From an uncultured bacterium (GTDB taxonomy: Bacteria > Bacteroidota > Bacteroidia > Chitinophagales > Chitinophagaceae), in assembly GCA_903826405.1 (NCBI GenBank), contig CAIKEH010000004.1, positions 47,530 to 111,529 of the forward strand: a stretch of 64,000 bases of DNA. The letters run 5' to 3'. The notes under the pieces are model-generated. The model searched no databases. It saw nothing but the letters and a program-made list of their open reading frames with translations, and was not told the origin of the DNA. Made by a program: the position numbers and the translations under genes. How positions within the stretch are numbered: the stretch's first letter is position 1; every line of letters starts with the position of its first letter. Of the stretch, positions 56,476 to 64,000 are shown piece after piece.

Positions 56476-57195
56476 ATGAAAAAAGCAATTGTTATTGGCG
56501 CCACCAGTGGTATTGGAAGATCATTATCTGAAATTTTAGTACACAACGGTTATACTATTGGTGTAACGGGAAGAAGATTAGAAAGGTTGGTATCCTTAAA
56601 AGGAAATGATCAAGAAAAGATACACTATTGTCAAATGGATGTACAAGACTCAACTACTGTTGAATCGATTTGCAATAAACTCGTTCATGAATTGGGGGGT
56701 TTGGATTTATTGATTATTTCCGCTGGAATTGGCCAAGAAAACAGATCGCTTGATTTCTCCACAGAAAACAATGTGATTGAAACCAATATACGTGGATTTA
56801 CCTGTGTTGCTGATTGGGGAATGAGATATTTCAAAGAACAAGGACATGGTCATCTGGTGAACATTAGCTCCATTGCCGGGGTTAGGGGAAATGGAGTAGC
56901 TCCTTCTTATAATGCGTCCAAAGCTTTTCAAATCAACTATCTCGAAGGATTGAGATTAAATGCGGACAAGTGGGGCGCCGGAATTCACGTAACAGATGTG
57001 CGTCCCGGTTATGTGGATACAGATATGGCAAAAGGAGATGGATTGTTTTGGGTTGCACCTGTTGAATTGGCAGCACAACAAATATTCAACGCATTAAAAA
57101 GAAAGAAGAAAGTAGTCTATATCACAAAGCGGTGGAGCATCATTGGGCTTCTACTCCAAATAATACCGTATTCCATTCTGCGGAAAATAGGATAG
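56476..57195 (+). CDS. Short-chain dehydrogenase/reductase
   Basis: The 239-residue protein has the classical SDR pattern: GATSGIGRSLSEIL (8-21, TGxxxGxG), CQMDVQD near 56, LIISAGIG (NAG-like), the catalytic Ser in LVNISSIAGVRG, and YNASK (Tyr and Lys near 150-154). Arg residues in GRRLERL after the second strand favour NADP. The C-terminal tail is hydrophobic (ITKRWSIIGLLLQIIPYSILRKI), which suggests a membrane-linked form. Confidence 0.9.
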   Translation: MKKAIVIGATSGIGRSLSEILVHNGYTIGVTGRRLERLVSLKGNDQEKIHYCQMDVQDSTTVESICNKLVHELGGLDLLIISAGIGQENRSLDFSTENNVIETNIRGFTCVADWGMRYFKEQGHGHLVNISSIAGVRGNGVAPSYNASKAFQINYLEGLRLNADKWGAGIHVTDVRPGYVDTDMAKGDGLFWVAPVELAAQQIFNALKRKKKVVYITKRWSIIGLLLQIIPYSILRKIG

Positions 57196-57331
57196 CGCGT
57201 TTTCTCTTGCATGGATAGTGGGCAAACAGGACGGAAGACCATCATTTAATTGATGAATCTCCACGGAATGCTGATCATCACTATCCCGATAGCTCAACAG
57301 GTATTCGTGTTCTTTGGAACCACCAGTTTCA

Positions 57332-58558
57332 TTATTTTGAATTCGGGAAAGCGAATATCACCACATCACCCGGCTCAAGGTCTTGTGCAGACTCATAATC
57401 CGAAGCAGGCACCCTGCTCCCGTCTTTGAGTACCTTCATCACGGTACTGTCGCCCAGGAATAGGATAGGTACAGTATGCTGAAAATCCTTGTTCACCACC
57501 ACCAGGAACTGTTCATTTCCCTTTTCCAGCAGCGAAACCAATAGCGGTGCCCCATTGCCTTCGAGCACTTTGATCGCATCGGGCAACTTTGTCAGGCGTA
57601 TGGTGCCTTTTGGGATCATACCCCTTCCCGTATGCCTCACCCAGACCACTTTAGATCCGAGAAATACGGATGAAAGGTTCCTGATCTCCATGCTCATTTG
57701 TTTTATCCGATCATACACCACGCTTCGTTTGCCATTTGCAGTGATGGGTGCGCCACGCTGATCTTCTGATGAGGGCGCATTCAGTGAGGTTGCAGACCAA
57801 TACGTGAAGTATTCCATGCCTTGTGCGCCATAAGCAAGGTTGCAATAGACCTGCACTCGTAGTGATGCCAGGGTCTGTGGCGCCACTTTGGCATCGTCGT
57901 AGTTCGTGGTGAGGGCAAAGGCCCAGAACGGCATGCCTGCCTTTCGGCTTTCGTCGGCGATCTGTTCGAGGTTTAGGAACCAGCTGTCTGCCAAGCCATC
58001 TTTCAGTACCGGATAGTAATCGAAAGACAGGAACTTCAGGGGCACTTGCGTGGCACAAGCGCGTATGTATTTCCGATAGTCATTGGTGCCGAATCGCAGT
58101 GTATCATGATCACCCAGCGCGGGGAACAGGTTGACATAGCAGAAATGGGTGCTGTCAACCGACCTGATCTTGCGGGCCCATTCGCCGAGGGAAGGAAACA
58201 TGCTGATCGGAGGCTCATCCATGAGGTGATATCCTTCCACTGCCGGATGATTTTTGAAACGCCGGGCTGTTCCCTGTGGATCGGTCCTGAGTTCGGGACA
58301 GGACACCACCATGCGTATGCCCACCTTCGCGGCTACATCAAGTGCTTTCTGCAGCGCATCGGCATTCGGGAAGAACGTAAGTTGGTGGGTGATGCCTGCA
58401 TCCTTCATCTCCTGGTAACGGGATACCGAGGTTTCTTCGGCGGGAATGCCCAGCCAGGCCATGACTGGGATCTGTGAAGCAGCATCGTTTCTTGACTGTG
58501 CGATGCAAGCAGAAACCAAAGTGAATATGGCGGCTAAGGAAAGCAGTGATTTTCTCAT
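57332..58558 (-). CDS. Exported TIM-barrel glycosidase-like protein
   Basis: I start at 58558 (408 residues) at the Met that heads the signal (MRKSLLSLAAIFTLVSACIAQS); a lipobox-like VSAC is present, so it could be a lipoprotein. The barrel has the look of clan GH-A: PVMAWLGIPAEETSVSRYQEMKDAGITHQLTF, YHLMDEPPISMFPSL (acid/base-like Glu in DEP near 126), FLSFDYYPVL, and MEYFTYWSAT. The C-terminus is a beta-sandwich (VVVNKDFQHTVPILFLGDSTVMKVL). A beta-galactosidase-like or cellulase-like activity is suggested, with no secure family. Confidence 0.7.
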   Translation of the reverse strand: MRKSLLSLAAIFTLVSACIAQSRNDAASQIPVMAWLGIPAEETSVSRYQEMKDAGITHQLTFFPNADALQKALDVAAKVGIRMVVSCPELRTDPQGTARRFKNHPAVEGYHLMDEPPISMFPSLGEWARKIRSVDSTHFCYVNLFPALGDHDTLRFGTNDYRKYIRACATQVPLKFLSFDYYPVLKDGLADSWFLNLEQIADESRKAGMPFWAFALTTNYDDAKVAPQTLASLRVQVYCNLAYGAQGMEYFTYWSATSLNAPSSEDQRGAPITANGKRSVVYDRIKQMSMEIRNLSSVFLGSKVVWVRHTGRGMIPKGTIRLTKLPDAIKVLEGNGAPLLVSLLEKGNEQFLVVVNKDFQHTVPILFLGDSTVMKVLKDGSRVPASDYESAQDLEPGDVVIFAFPNSK

Positions 58559-59125
58559 GATTACGGCTAATATATGAACTTTGGATGATCGGAAGGTAGT
58601 CTTGCGGCGCATCACTTTCAAGACATGGAAAAATAGCTCCGACGAATGCTCTCCTTCCGGACATGGTCAGGTTTCTACACAGATGGATGGTCTGATTTCC
58701 ATCAGTCGAAAAGGTGCTTGACGAGTTGAGGACTGGTAGGGAATACCAGTTCTCGAAGAAATAAGAACATCGATCGTATGCCTTCAGTAGGATGCAGGAT
58801 CAAGTGGCGATCCTTGCCTTCCATCATTTGCAGGTTTCACCGCCTCTCAGCAAAGGTCTTATAGTGGTTCGGGTTGATGCTCGGGAGATCACCATGTCGA
58901 CGTGCGGAGAGTTTTCCGTATCTGAGTTGCAGCAGCTGAAGACGTTGGCCGATATGACCAGCTTGTTGCAAATATTTACAAACTCATTCTCGACCTGCAA
59001 CTACATGATCTGGGCATGGAGTTCTTAGTTATCAAAGTCGATCTGCTTAGGCTTATCCGCTTTTTCGAACACGTAAGACTTATTTTCTATGAACCCCGAC
59101 TCTCAGCGGTAGAAGACAATCCTGT
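58559..59125. other. Gene-free interval of about 570 bases
   Basis: Only short ORFs lie between the glycosidase-like gene and the peptidase. I see no family match on either strand and no operator. Confidence 0.45.
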
Positions 59126-60043
59126 TCAAATACCCATTGCTTCCAGCCATTCCCTGCGAAGTGTGTCTATCGACTTTCCAGTAAGTTTCTTCAGAGTCGC
59201 ATTGCACTCATCCATATTGGCATTCACGGTAAGTATTGTTGGTAGCCCATATCGGGCGATCAAAAATTTCACGAAGGATGCTGATCCGGTGTAGAAGGCT
59301 GACGCATATAAAGGCCTTTCATTTGTAAACAGCTCCGGCATGTACCGATCAAACCCGATATAGGGCAATACTTTACGTGTGTGTTCGTCAGATAGTCGGG
59401 CCCTGAATGCTGAATCGAAATCCAAGTTGCGACTATCGCTGAAAACATCATATTCCGACAAACCCTCCTTCCGTGCAACCTCCAATTTCAGAACATCCGG
59501 CAGACCTTCGCCCAGCCATTCTGGGAGCTCACCGTCAGAAGCGGCCGTCGAGTCGTTAGCCTCTTTTCTGAGGAGGTCACATATTTTTCTGGGAGCGAGT
59601 ATCTCGTGAAAGGCCTCATGCAGCCAAGGCGCTTTATCATCCCGTATCCTCCAAAAGGGTATGCTGACGAATCCGGCCCAGGAACCATGAGAAATGAAGC
59701 TGTCCCGGCGGAAATAGAAGGTGATCGGCTTCCCTGGTGGCAATTCCTGCCAGTCAAGGGGAGCACCGATAAACTTATTCGCGCCCTTGATCCCCCGATC
59801 GATCATGTGGGTGATCTCCCGCATGCGTTTATGGGACATCGAATCTTTTGGGAACCAGCATTGCACCGCCTTGCCATCCACACGGACGCCGTTCCTTATG
59901 AGATCGGCGATGGGTGCGCTGTCAGCTTTATTCACAAACGGGAGCTTTGTAAAATCCGGCATTTGCGCCATGGTGTCGGCCACCGCGATAGTCATAAAAG
60001 TGAGGCATGCCACATGGAGGAAAACCCTGCGTATCTTGATCAT
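59126..60043 (-). CDS. Exported gluzincin-type metallopeptidase
   Basis: The 305-residue protein has a signal peptide (about 1-27). The HExxH motif is LHEAFHEILAP (His142, Glu143, His146), and a downstream Glu lies in PEWLGEGLPDVL (Glu179), giving the peptidase MA-like His-His-Glu zinc set. The C-terminal half contains the helical RPLYASAFYTGSASFVKFLIARYG, also common in this clan. The substrate is unknown. Confidence 0.82.
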   Translation of the reverse strand: MIKIRRVFLHVACLTFMTIAVADTMAQMPDFTKLPFVNKADSAPIADLIRNGVRVDGKAVQCWFPKDSMSHKRMREITHMIDRGIKGANKFIGAPLDWQELPPGKPITFYFRRDSFISHGSWAGFVSIPFWRIRDDKAPWLHEAFHEILAPRKICDLLRKEANDSTAASDGELPEWLGEGLPDVLKLEVARKEGLSEYDVFSDSRNLDFDSAFRARLSDEHTRKVLPYIGFDRYMPELFTNERPLYASAFYTGSASFVKFLIARYGLPTILTVNANMDECNATLKKLTGKSIDTLRREWLEAMGI

Positions 60044-60723
60044 GATGTATAGATTTGGTTTCCGGCGGCGGGGAATCGGGAAAGGGTCACCAGCAAACCG
60101 ACCCCCTTCCCAAATATAAGCATCGACTGTGATATGCCCATGGAGCTGGTTCTGCTTTTAATCACCGTTTCCATGCACTTCAATCCCCATCGAAATCGTC
60201 CGGATCATTTTTGGGGGTCCGAATGCCCTGGATTGGTGTATAAAGGATACTATCGGCCAGCGATACACCCACTGGTTCTCCTTTAAGTATGCAAGTGTTG
60301 CGACACTAAAGAATATCAAAAAACCATCATTACTAGTAAGTCCATTTTATCCTGGAGCAATGGGTTTGCGTATGTACTTCCATATTTTCAATTTCTTGTA
60401 TCTGGTCAATGGCATCCGCGTTTCTTGGGAGCGGAACTCCTGCTGATTGATTTGCCGATTGAATAAATGCCAAATCATTGACATGTCAACCTTTCGTTCG
60501 ATCGTCTATTTTTCATAGCATCAATGAAAATTTCCCCAGATTACCATATCGGTTGAACCAAGTATCGCCGGGATCAATGAACAAGAGCCATTGAATGGAA
60601 TTTTATTTGGGACGGCAAATATGGGAATTCCGCCTCACTGATGGCAGCATTGCCTGTAAATCAGGAACATGTATCCAACACTTGATGAATTGCGTAACTT
60701 CCTGCTCACTCAACTCTGAAAAA
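60044..60723. other. Gene-free interval of about 680 bases
   Basis: No recognised gene, RNA or terminator. The track's start for the next gene at 60595 extends into this region, but the signal peptide argues for 60724. Confidence 0.5.
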
Positions 60724-61794
60724 ATGAAAAGGCTTATACTGCCATTCGCCCTGTTAGTGTTGAACTTACCTGCCCAGACCCAGGATGTGAAGGACATCAA
60801 ACTGGTTGATTATCGCCCGGTGTCGATCTACGCCATACCGGCCCATGAGGTGAAGAAAGCCAAGTTCGGCATGGTTGATTTCCACACTCACGACAATGTG
60901 AAAACCGAAGCCGAGCTTGACAATTGGGTGAAAACGATGGACTCTGTGGGTTTGGCCAAGGCGAACATCCTGTCTTATTCAACAGGCCCGGAATTCGATT
61001 TGATCGCAGCCAGGTACCGACGCTACAAAGACAAATTCAATGTTTGGTGCGGATTCGACTATACGGGGTTTGAACAACCGGGCTGGACCGAACTGGCGAT
61101 CAAGGAACTGGAGCGTTGCCATCGCGTGGGTGCGCGCGGCGTGGGCGAACTGGGCGACAAAGGCCTTGGGGAATTCTACTCCAAACCAGTGGCGAGCACC
61201 ATGCATATCGACGATCCGCGCATGCAGCCATTGCTGAAAAGATGCGGTGAACTGCACATGCCGGTGAGTGTACATGTGGCGGAAGATGCCTGGATGTACC
61301 TGAACGCCGACAGCACGAACGACGGGCTGATGAATGCGGGCACTTGGAAAGTGGACATGGGCGAAAAAGGCATCCTGGACCACGACCAACTGATCCAGAC
61401 CCTCGAGAACGCCGTCAAAGCGAATCCCCACACCATATTCATTGCCTGCCACTTTGCTAATTGCTGTTCCGATCTGGGCAAACTGGCACGACTTTTCGAT
61501 AAGTATCCGAACCTCTACGCCGACATCGCGGCGCGCTATGGGGAGATCTCTCCCATCCCCCGCTATACTAGAGCGTTCATGGAGAAATATGCTGACCGGC
61601 TTGTTTATGGCACTGATATGGGTACCTCGATCAAGATGTATCGCACCACCCTCCGCATTCTGGAGTCGGATGATGAACATTTTTATGAGCGAGACCTTTT
61701 TGACTACCATTGGCCGCTTTATGGGCTTGGCCTTTCGACAGAGGCCCTACGGAAGATTTACCAGGGAAATGCCGTGAAGATCTTGGGGAAATAG
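60724..61794 (+). CDS. Exported amidohydrolase-family protein
   Basis: The start at 60724 (356 residues) gives a clean signal peptide (MKRLILPFALLVLNLPAQTQ); the track adds 43 residues. The barrel shows MVDFHTHDN (HxH, about 46-52), VGELGDKGLGE, VSVHVAEDAWM, IFIACHFANCCSDL, and YGTDMG for the final Asp. It is the second amidohydrolase_2 type in the window (see 36925), but this one is not a lipoprotein. Activity is unknown; the family includes hydrolases and decarboxylases. Confidence 0.88.
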   Translation: MKRLILPFALLVLNLPAQTQDVKDIKLVDYRPVSIYAIPAHEVKKAKFGMVDFHTHDNVKTEAELDNWVKTMDSVGLAKANILSYSTGPEFDLIAARYRRYKDKFNVWCGFDYTGFEQPGWTELAIKELERCHRVGARGVGELGDKGLGEFYSKPVASTMHIDDPRMQPLLKRCGELHMPVSVHVAEDAWMYLNADSTNDGLMNAGTWKVDMGEKGILDHDQLIQTLENAVKANPHTIFIACHFANCCSDLGKLARLFDKYPNLYADIAARYGEISPIPRYTRAFMEKYADRLVYGTDMGTSIKMYRTTLRILESDDEHFYERDLFDYHWPLYGLGLSTEALRKIYQGNAVKILGK

Positions 61795-61879
61795 ACAGCG
61801 CCGATAGACGAAACCCTGCCATCATCTTAGGAACCATGAGCATCGTAATGGTTATTCCTGCTGTCCCGTTGAACAATCC

Positions 61880-61996
61880 ATGAAAACGGCGAACATGATC
61901 GGGACATTGAACAGGTCGCAGATCGAAGAGGTGCTGAACAGGCAGATCAACGGCCGGATGGGTTTAAGATTCCACAACGTCCCTTTTTTGCAATAA
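61880..61996 (+). pseudogene. 5' stub of a PPOX-type flavin-binding protein gene
   Basis: From the ATG at 61880 the reading gives MKTANMIGTLNRSQIEEVLN and then RQINGRMG, the typical first 25-30 residues of pyridoxamine-5'-phosphate-oxidase-like flavin proteins (LxxxQIEEVLxxQxxGRxG), then unrelated sequence and two stops (TAA TAA) at 61994-61999. The rest of the gene is missing. The stub is followed immediately by an IS3 transposase tail. Confidence 0.65.
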
Positions 61997-61997
61997 T

Positions 61998-62291
61998 AAA
62001 GATCTTGGGATCACACGGATCATCATCCAACCCGGAAAGCCCCTGCAGAACGGATACGTCGATAGATATAACGGAAGCATCAGCCGGGAACTGCTTAACG
62101 CGTATGTATTCAGAACCATGGATGAAGTGCGTCCGCAGGTCGAGATCTGGAGGACTGACTACAATGAGGAAAGACCCCATGAATCACTTGGGTATGTACC
62201 ACCGAGCGAATACCCAAAACATCCTGACCATAGAAAACTAAAAAATCTATCTCCACTGTCAGATGAAGTACGGGTTATAGCAGATAAATAA
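61998..62291 (+). mobile_element. 3' end of an IS3-family transposase orfB gene (remnant)
   Basis: A 97-codon reading on the plus strand shows the C-terminal end of an IS3-type integrase: IQPGKPLQNGYVDRYNGS, RELLNAYVFRTMDEVRPQ and DYNEERPHESLGYVPPSEY. The catalytic Glu expected in QNGxxERFN is Asp here (YVDRYN). The N-terminal 70 percent is gone, so it is a dead fragment. It ends 4 bases from the next gene's stop (62296). Confidence 0.85.
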
Positions 62292-62295
62292 ATTT

Positions 62296-63393
62296 TTATT
62301 CAGGCTTTGACCAGAACAATCTTGGATTATGAGTGGAATACATTTGGTACGATGTCTTTATTGGAATATCAACTGATGAAATAAGTTGTACGTAATTAAT
62401 GACTTTCCCTTTTTCAGCTGTTTCAGTATTGTATTCACTTACTAACGGTGTTTCCAATTTATAGAGATTTTTTGCCATATAGTTCTCTAAGTATAACTCC
62501 TTTGTCTGCGACTGCTGCCTATTCCAGTTGGCGTCTGGGCTAAGTATCAAGGTCTTACCATTTATTAATCGTTCACGAACTTCTTCTATTCCCAATAATT
62601 CCCCTTTTTCATTCATCACATACGCATCAAAAGACGGATCAATCCATATCCATTTTTCTAAATCATTGCTATAAACCATATTGATGACATGACAATCTGG
62701 ATCTGTGGTATCCTTAGGATAACAAGTAACATATCGTGATTTAATTCCCAAAGACAAATAGCATTCATTTAAAACCATTGCCAAACCTCTACAATTTAAT
62801 CCTCTACCTTCTTTTTTGCATACAGCAATCATGTTCAATGCATTCTTAACTTCAGGGTTACCATTCATGCCATCATGTGGTATGAGATAATGAAGCCAAT
62901 GCATTAAATTGAGTATTCTTGATAATTCAGATCCTGAACCTGCTATGGAATCTAATTTTAATTCTTTTCTAATTGTAATCAAATTTGGATTATCTGAGGA
63001 CTGATAAGCAAATTTCGGAATATAGCTTTTATCGTTATTATCATATTTTGCAGCTGTTTTCAAAATGCTCAACTTTGATTTCTCATATTTGATCTGAGTA
63101 AGTGCAGAATCTTTTCCATTTAATAAAATCACAAAATTAAAGACACTATCTTTTGGATTAATATTAGCTGTTATAGAATCTATATCGGTGTAAAAAGTTA
63201 TTTTTTTTGATTCTGTAAGATGAATATCGGGTTTTATCTCTGGAGATATCGTCCATACTTTCTTGAATAACCGTTTGTCCTCTCTAATGTCAACTTGTTT
63301 TGAATTAGCATTAATGGTTATGATTTTCTTTTGAGCCTTAATCGAATTAATAGTTATAACTGACAAGAATAATATTAGAAATACACTTTTCAT
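62296..63393 (-). CDS. Exported transglutaminase-like protein
   Basis: The 365-residue protein has a signal peptide (about 1-20, INSIKAQ). A transglutaminase-like core is present: GRGLNCRGLAMVLNECYLSLGIKSRYV (Cys201), DCHVINMVY (His235) and WIWIDPSFDAY (Asp252), the Cys-His-Asp triad of this papain-like fold. Such proteins cleave or crosslink peptides; bacterial ones are mostly proteases or unknown. The gene is far AT-richer than the left half of the window and lies between two IS3 pieces, suggesting recent transfer. Confidence 0.85.
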   Translation of the reverse strand: MKSVFLILFLSVITINSIKAQKKIITINANSKQVDIREDKRLFKKVWTISPEIKPDIHLTESKKITFYTDIDSITANINPKDSVFNFVILLNGKDSALTQIKYEKSKLSILKTAAKYDNNDKSYIPKFAYQSSDNPNLITIRKELKLDSIAGSGSELSRILNLMHWLHYLIPHDGMNGNPEVKNALNMIAVCKKEGRGLNCRGLAMVLNECYLSLGIKSRYVTCYPKDTTDPDCHVINMVYSNDLEKWIWIDPSFDAYVMNEKGELLGIEEVRERLINGKTLILSPDANWNRQQSQTKELYLENYMAKNLYKLETPLVSEYNTETAEKGKVINYVQLISSVDIPIKTSYQMYSTHNPRLFWSKPE

Positions 63394-63544
63394 ATTATCA
63401 TATTTCCCGTAAAACGTGAGTCCTAAATAAAAGTTACAAACTCAGTAAATATTTTATCTGCAAACTTTCTAACTCACTGTGTATTGACTCCCTAAATGGC
63501 TGGACAAAATTGCAAATACAATTATGCAACTAAATTTAGGAATC

Positions 63545-63861
63545 ATGACAAGACAACGAAGGAGTTTCCCGGCTTCGGGGAAACTGGCAATCATCAATGA
63601 AGCAGATCAATTTGGGGTTACCCAAGCACTACGCAAACACAATCTATCCCATTCTGTATTCATGCGATGGAAAGAGAACTTCAACTCGGGTGGTGTATCG
63701 AACCTTCGATCCTACGGCCGGCAGCGAAATCCGGAGGTAGACGCCCTGGAAGAACAGATTCGGTTGTTGAAGAAAATTGTGGCCAAACAACAAATCGAAC
63801 TGGAGTTCAAGACGGAATTATTAAAAAAAATCAATTCCTCGAGCAGCGGCGGTCGAAGTAA
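63545..63861 (+). mobile_element. IS3-family orfA
   Basis: The helix-turn-helix transposase subunit begins MTRQRRSFPASGKLAIINEA (Met at 63545; the track's Met at 63524 is upstream) with QALRKHNLSHSVFMRWKENF as the recognition helix and a leucine-rich coiled coil (LEEQIRLLKKIVAKQQIELEFKTELLKK). Up to an A8 run (63823-63830) the frame is that of the track ORF. In that frame the later residues are low-complexity and look like out-of-frame orfB. A minus-one shift at the A8 run gives NQFLEQRRSK and a stop (TAA, 63859-63861) overlapping the next ATG. The element is intact on the left and runs off the window to the right. Confidence 0.85.
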
Positions 63862-64000
63862 TGCATCATTTCCAATCCCATTCCATGGTCAGCAAACAGG
63901 ATCTTTTACAGTGGTCAGGTATACCCCGCAGCAGCTTTTATTACAAGCGGGGAGACGGTCTGCGGGGTCGTAAGCCCACCGAGATGACCGTTACACAAGA
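63861..64000 (+). mobile_element. IS3-family orfB, 5' part (cut by window edge)
   Basis: The ATG at 63861-63863 overlaps the orfA stop (TAATG). The reading gives MHHFQSHSMVSKQDLLQW and then SGIPRSSFYYKRGDGLRGRKPTEMT, the usual N-terminus of the IS3 transposase catalytic subunit (xxGIPRSxYYYxxxxGxRGRKP). Only 46 codons are in the window. OrfB is in the plus-one frame relative to orfA. The DDE domain is outside. Confidence 0.8.

Noticed and set aside
63667-63861. Track ORF of 64 residues inside orfA
   Set aside because: It is the minus-one frame of orfA; only its last residues (NQFLEQRRSK) are meaningful, as the tail of orfA after a shift.

Overview
The window looks like a chromosomal segment of a Bacteroidota bacterium, most likely near Chitinophagaceae. 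This is inferred from three things: promoters of the TTTG-N19-TAnnTTTG type ahead of several genes, many exported proteins and lipoproteins tied to carbohydrate turnover, and a Lys/Ala-rich SWIB protein. No rRNA, tRNA, CRISPR array or phage module was seen. Gene density is moderate, with many single genes on both strands and only a few short operons.

Left part (1-17.6 kb): a cut Gfo/Idh/MocA oxidoreductase diverges from a 1128-residue lipoprotein with a sugar-dehydrogenase-like propeller, HEAT repeats and a C-terminal cytochrome c. A bifunctional alpha/beta-hydrolase-SGNH esterase, a beta-barrel protein, glycerol dehydrogenase, an HGSNAT-like membrane protein, a Dabb protein, SWIB, a polysaccharide deacetylase, an LLM flavoprotein and a TauE/SafE exporter follow. 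A second propeller/cytochrome lipoprotein, with the haem domain at the other end, closes this part.

17.6-33 kb: a minus-strand arsenic operon (arsM, aquaporin, arsC) with no arsR or efflux pump, next to a decayed SnoaL-like gene. Then come GH32, a PPOX flavoprotein, a CE1-like esterase, SYLF, GH3, an RlmL-like RNA methyltransferase with MazG, GH20 and an OmpP1/FadL-type porin.

33-48 kb: katG, DinB, an amidohydrolase lipoprotein, a YdeI/DUF1801 protein carrying a C-terminal CDGSH iron-sulfur motif, GH16, an alpha/beta hydrolase operon, a METTL21-like methyltransferase, an SGNH hydrolase, an acetyltransferase, a cupin, a VOC protein, a circularly permuted D-amino-acid-oxidase-like Tat lipoprotein, and a VanZ protein with a C-terminal DUF5666-like domain.

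48-64 kb: a promoter-led pair of a Tat-type Gfo/Idh/MocA oxidoreductase and a double-DUF1080 protein, the best candidate here for an extracytoplasmic 3-keto-sugar pathway. Next are a lone sensor-like (Cache/PDC) lipoprotein and an AT-richer stretch with carbonic anhydrase, VOC, a trypsin-like protease and an SDR. A TIM-barrel lipoprotein, a HExxH peptidase and a second amidohydrolase follow. The right end is a mobile region: a PPOX gene stub, an IS3 transposase tail, an AT-rich transglutaminase-like gene and an IS3 element running off the window.

Taken together, the window encodes periplasmic or surface breakdown and oxidation of glycans and esters (GH3, GH16, GH20, GH32, DUF1080, SGNH, CE1-like), with oxidative and arsenic stress defence. 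No SusC/SusD pair is present.
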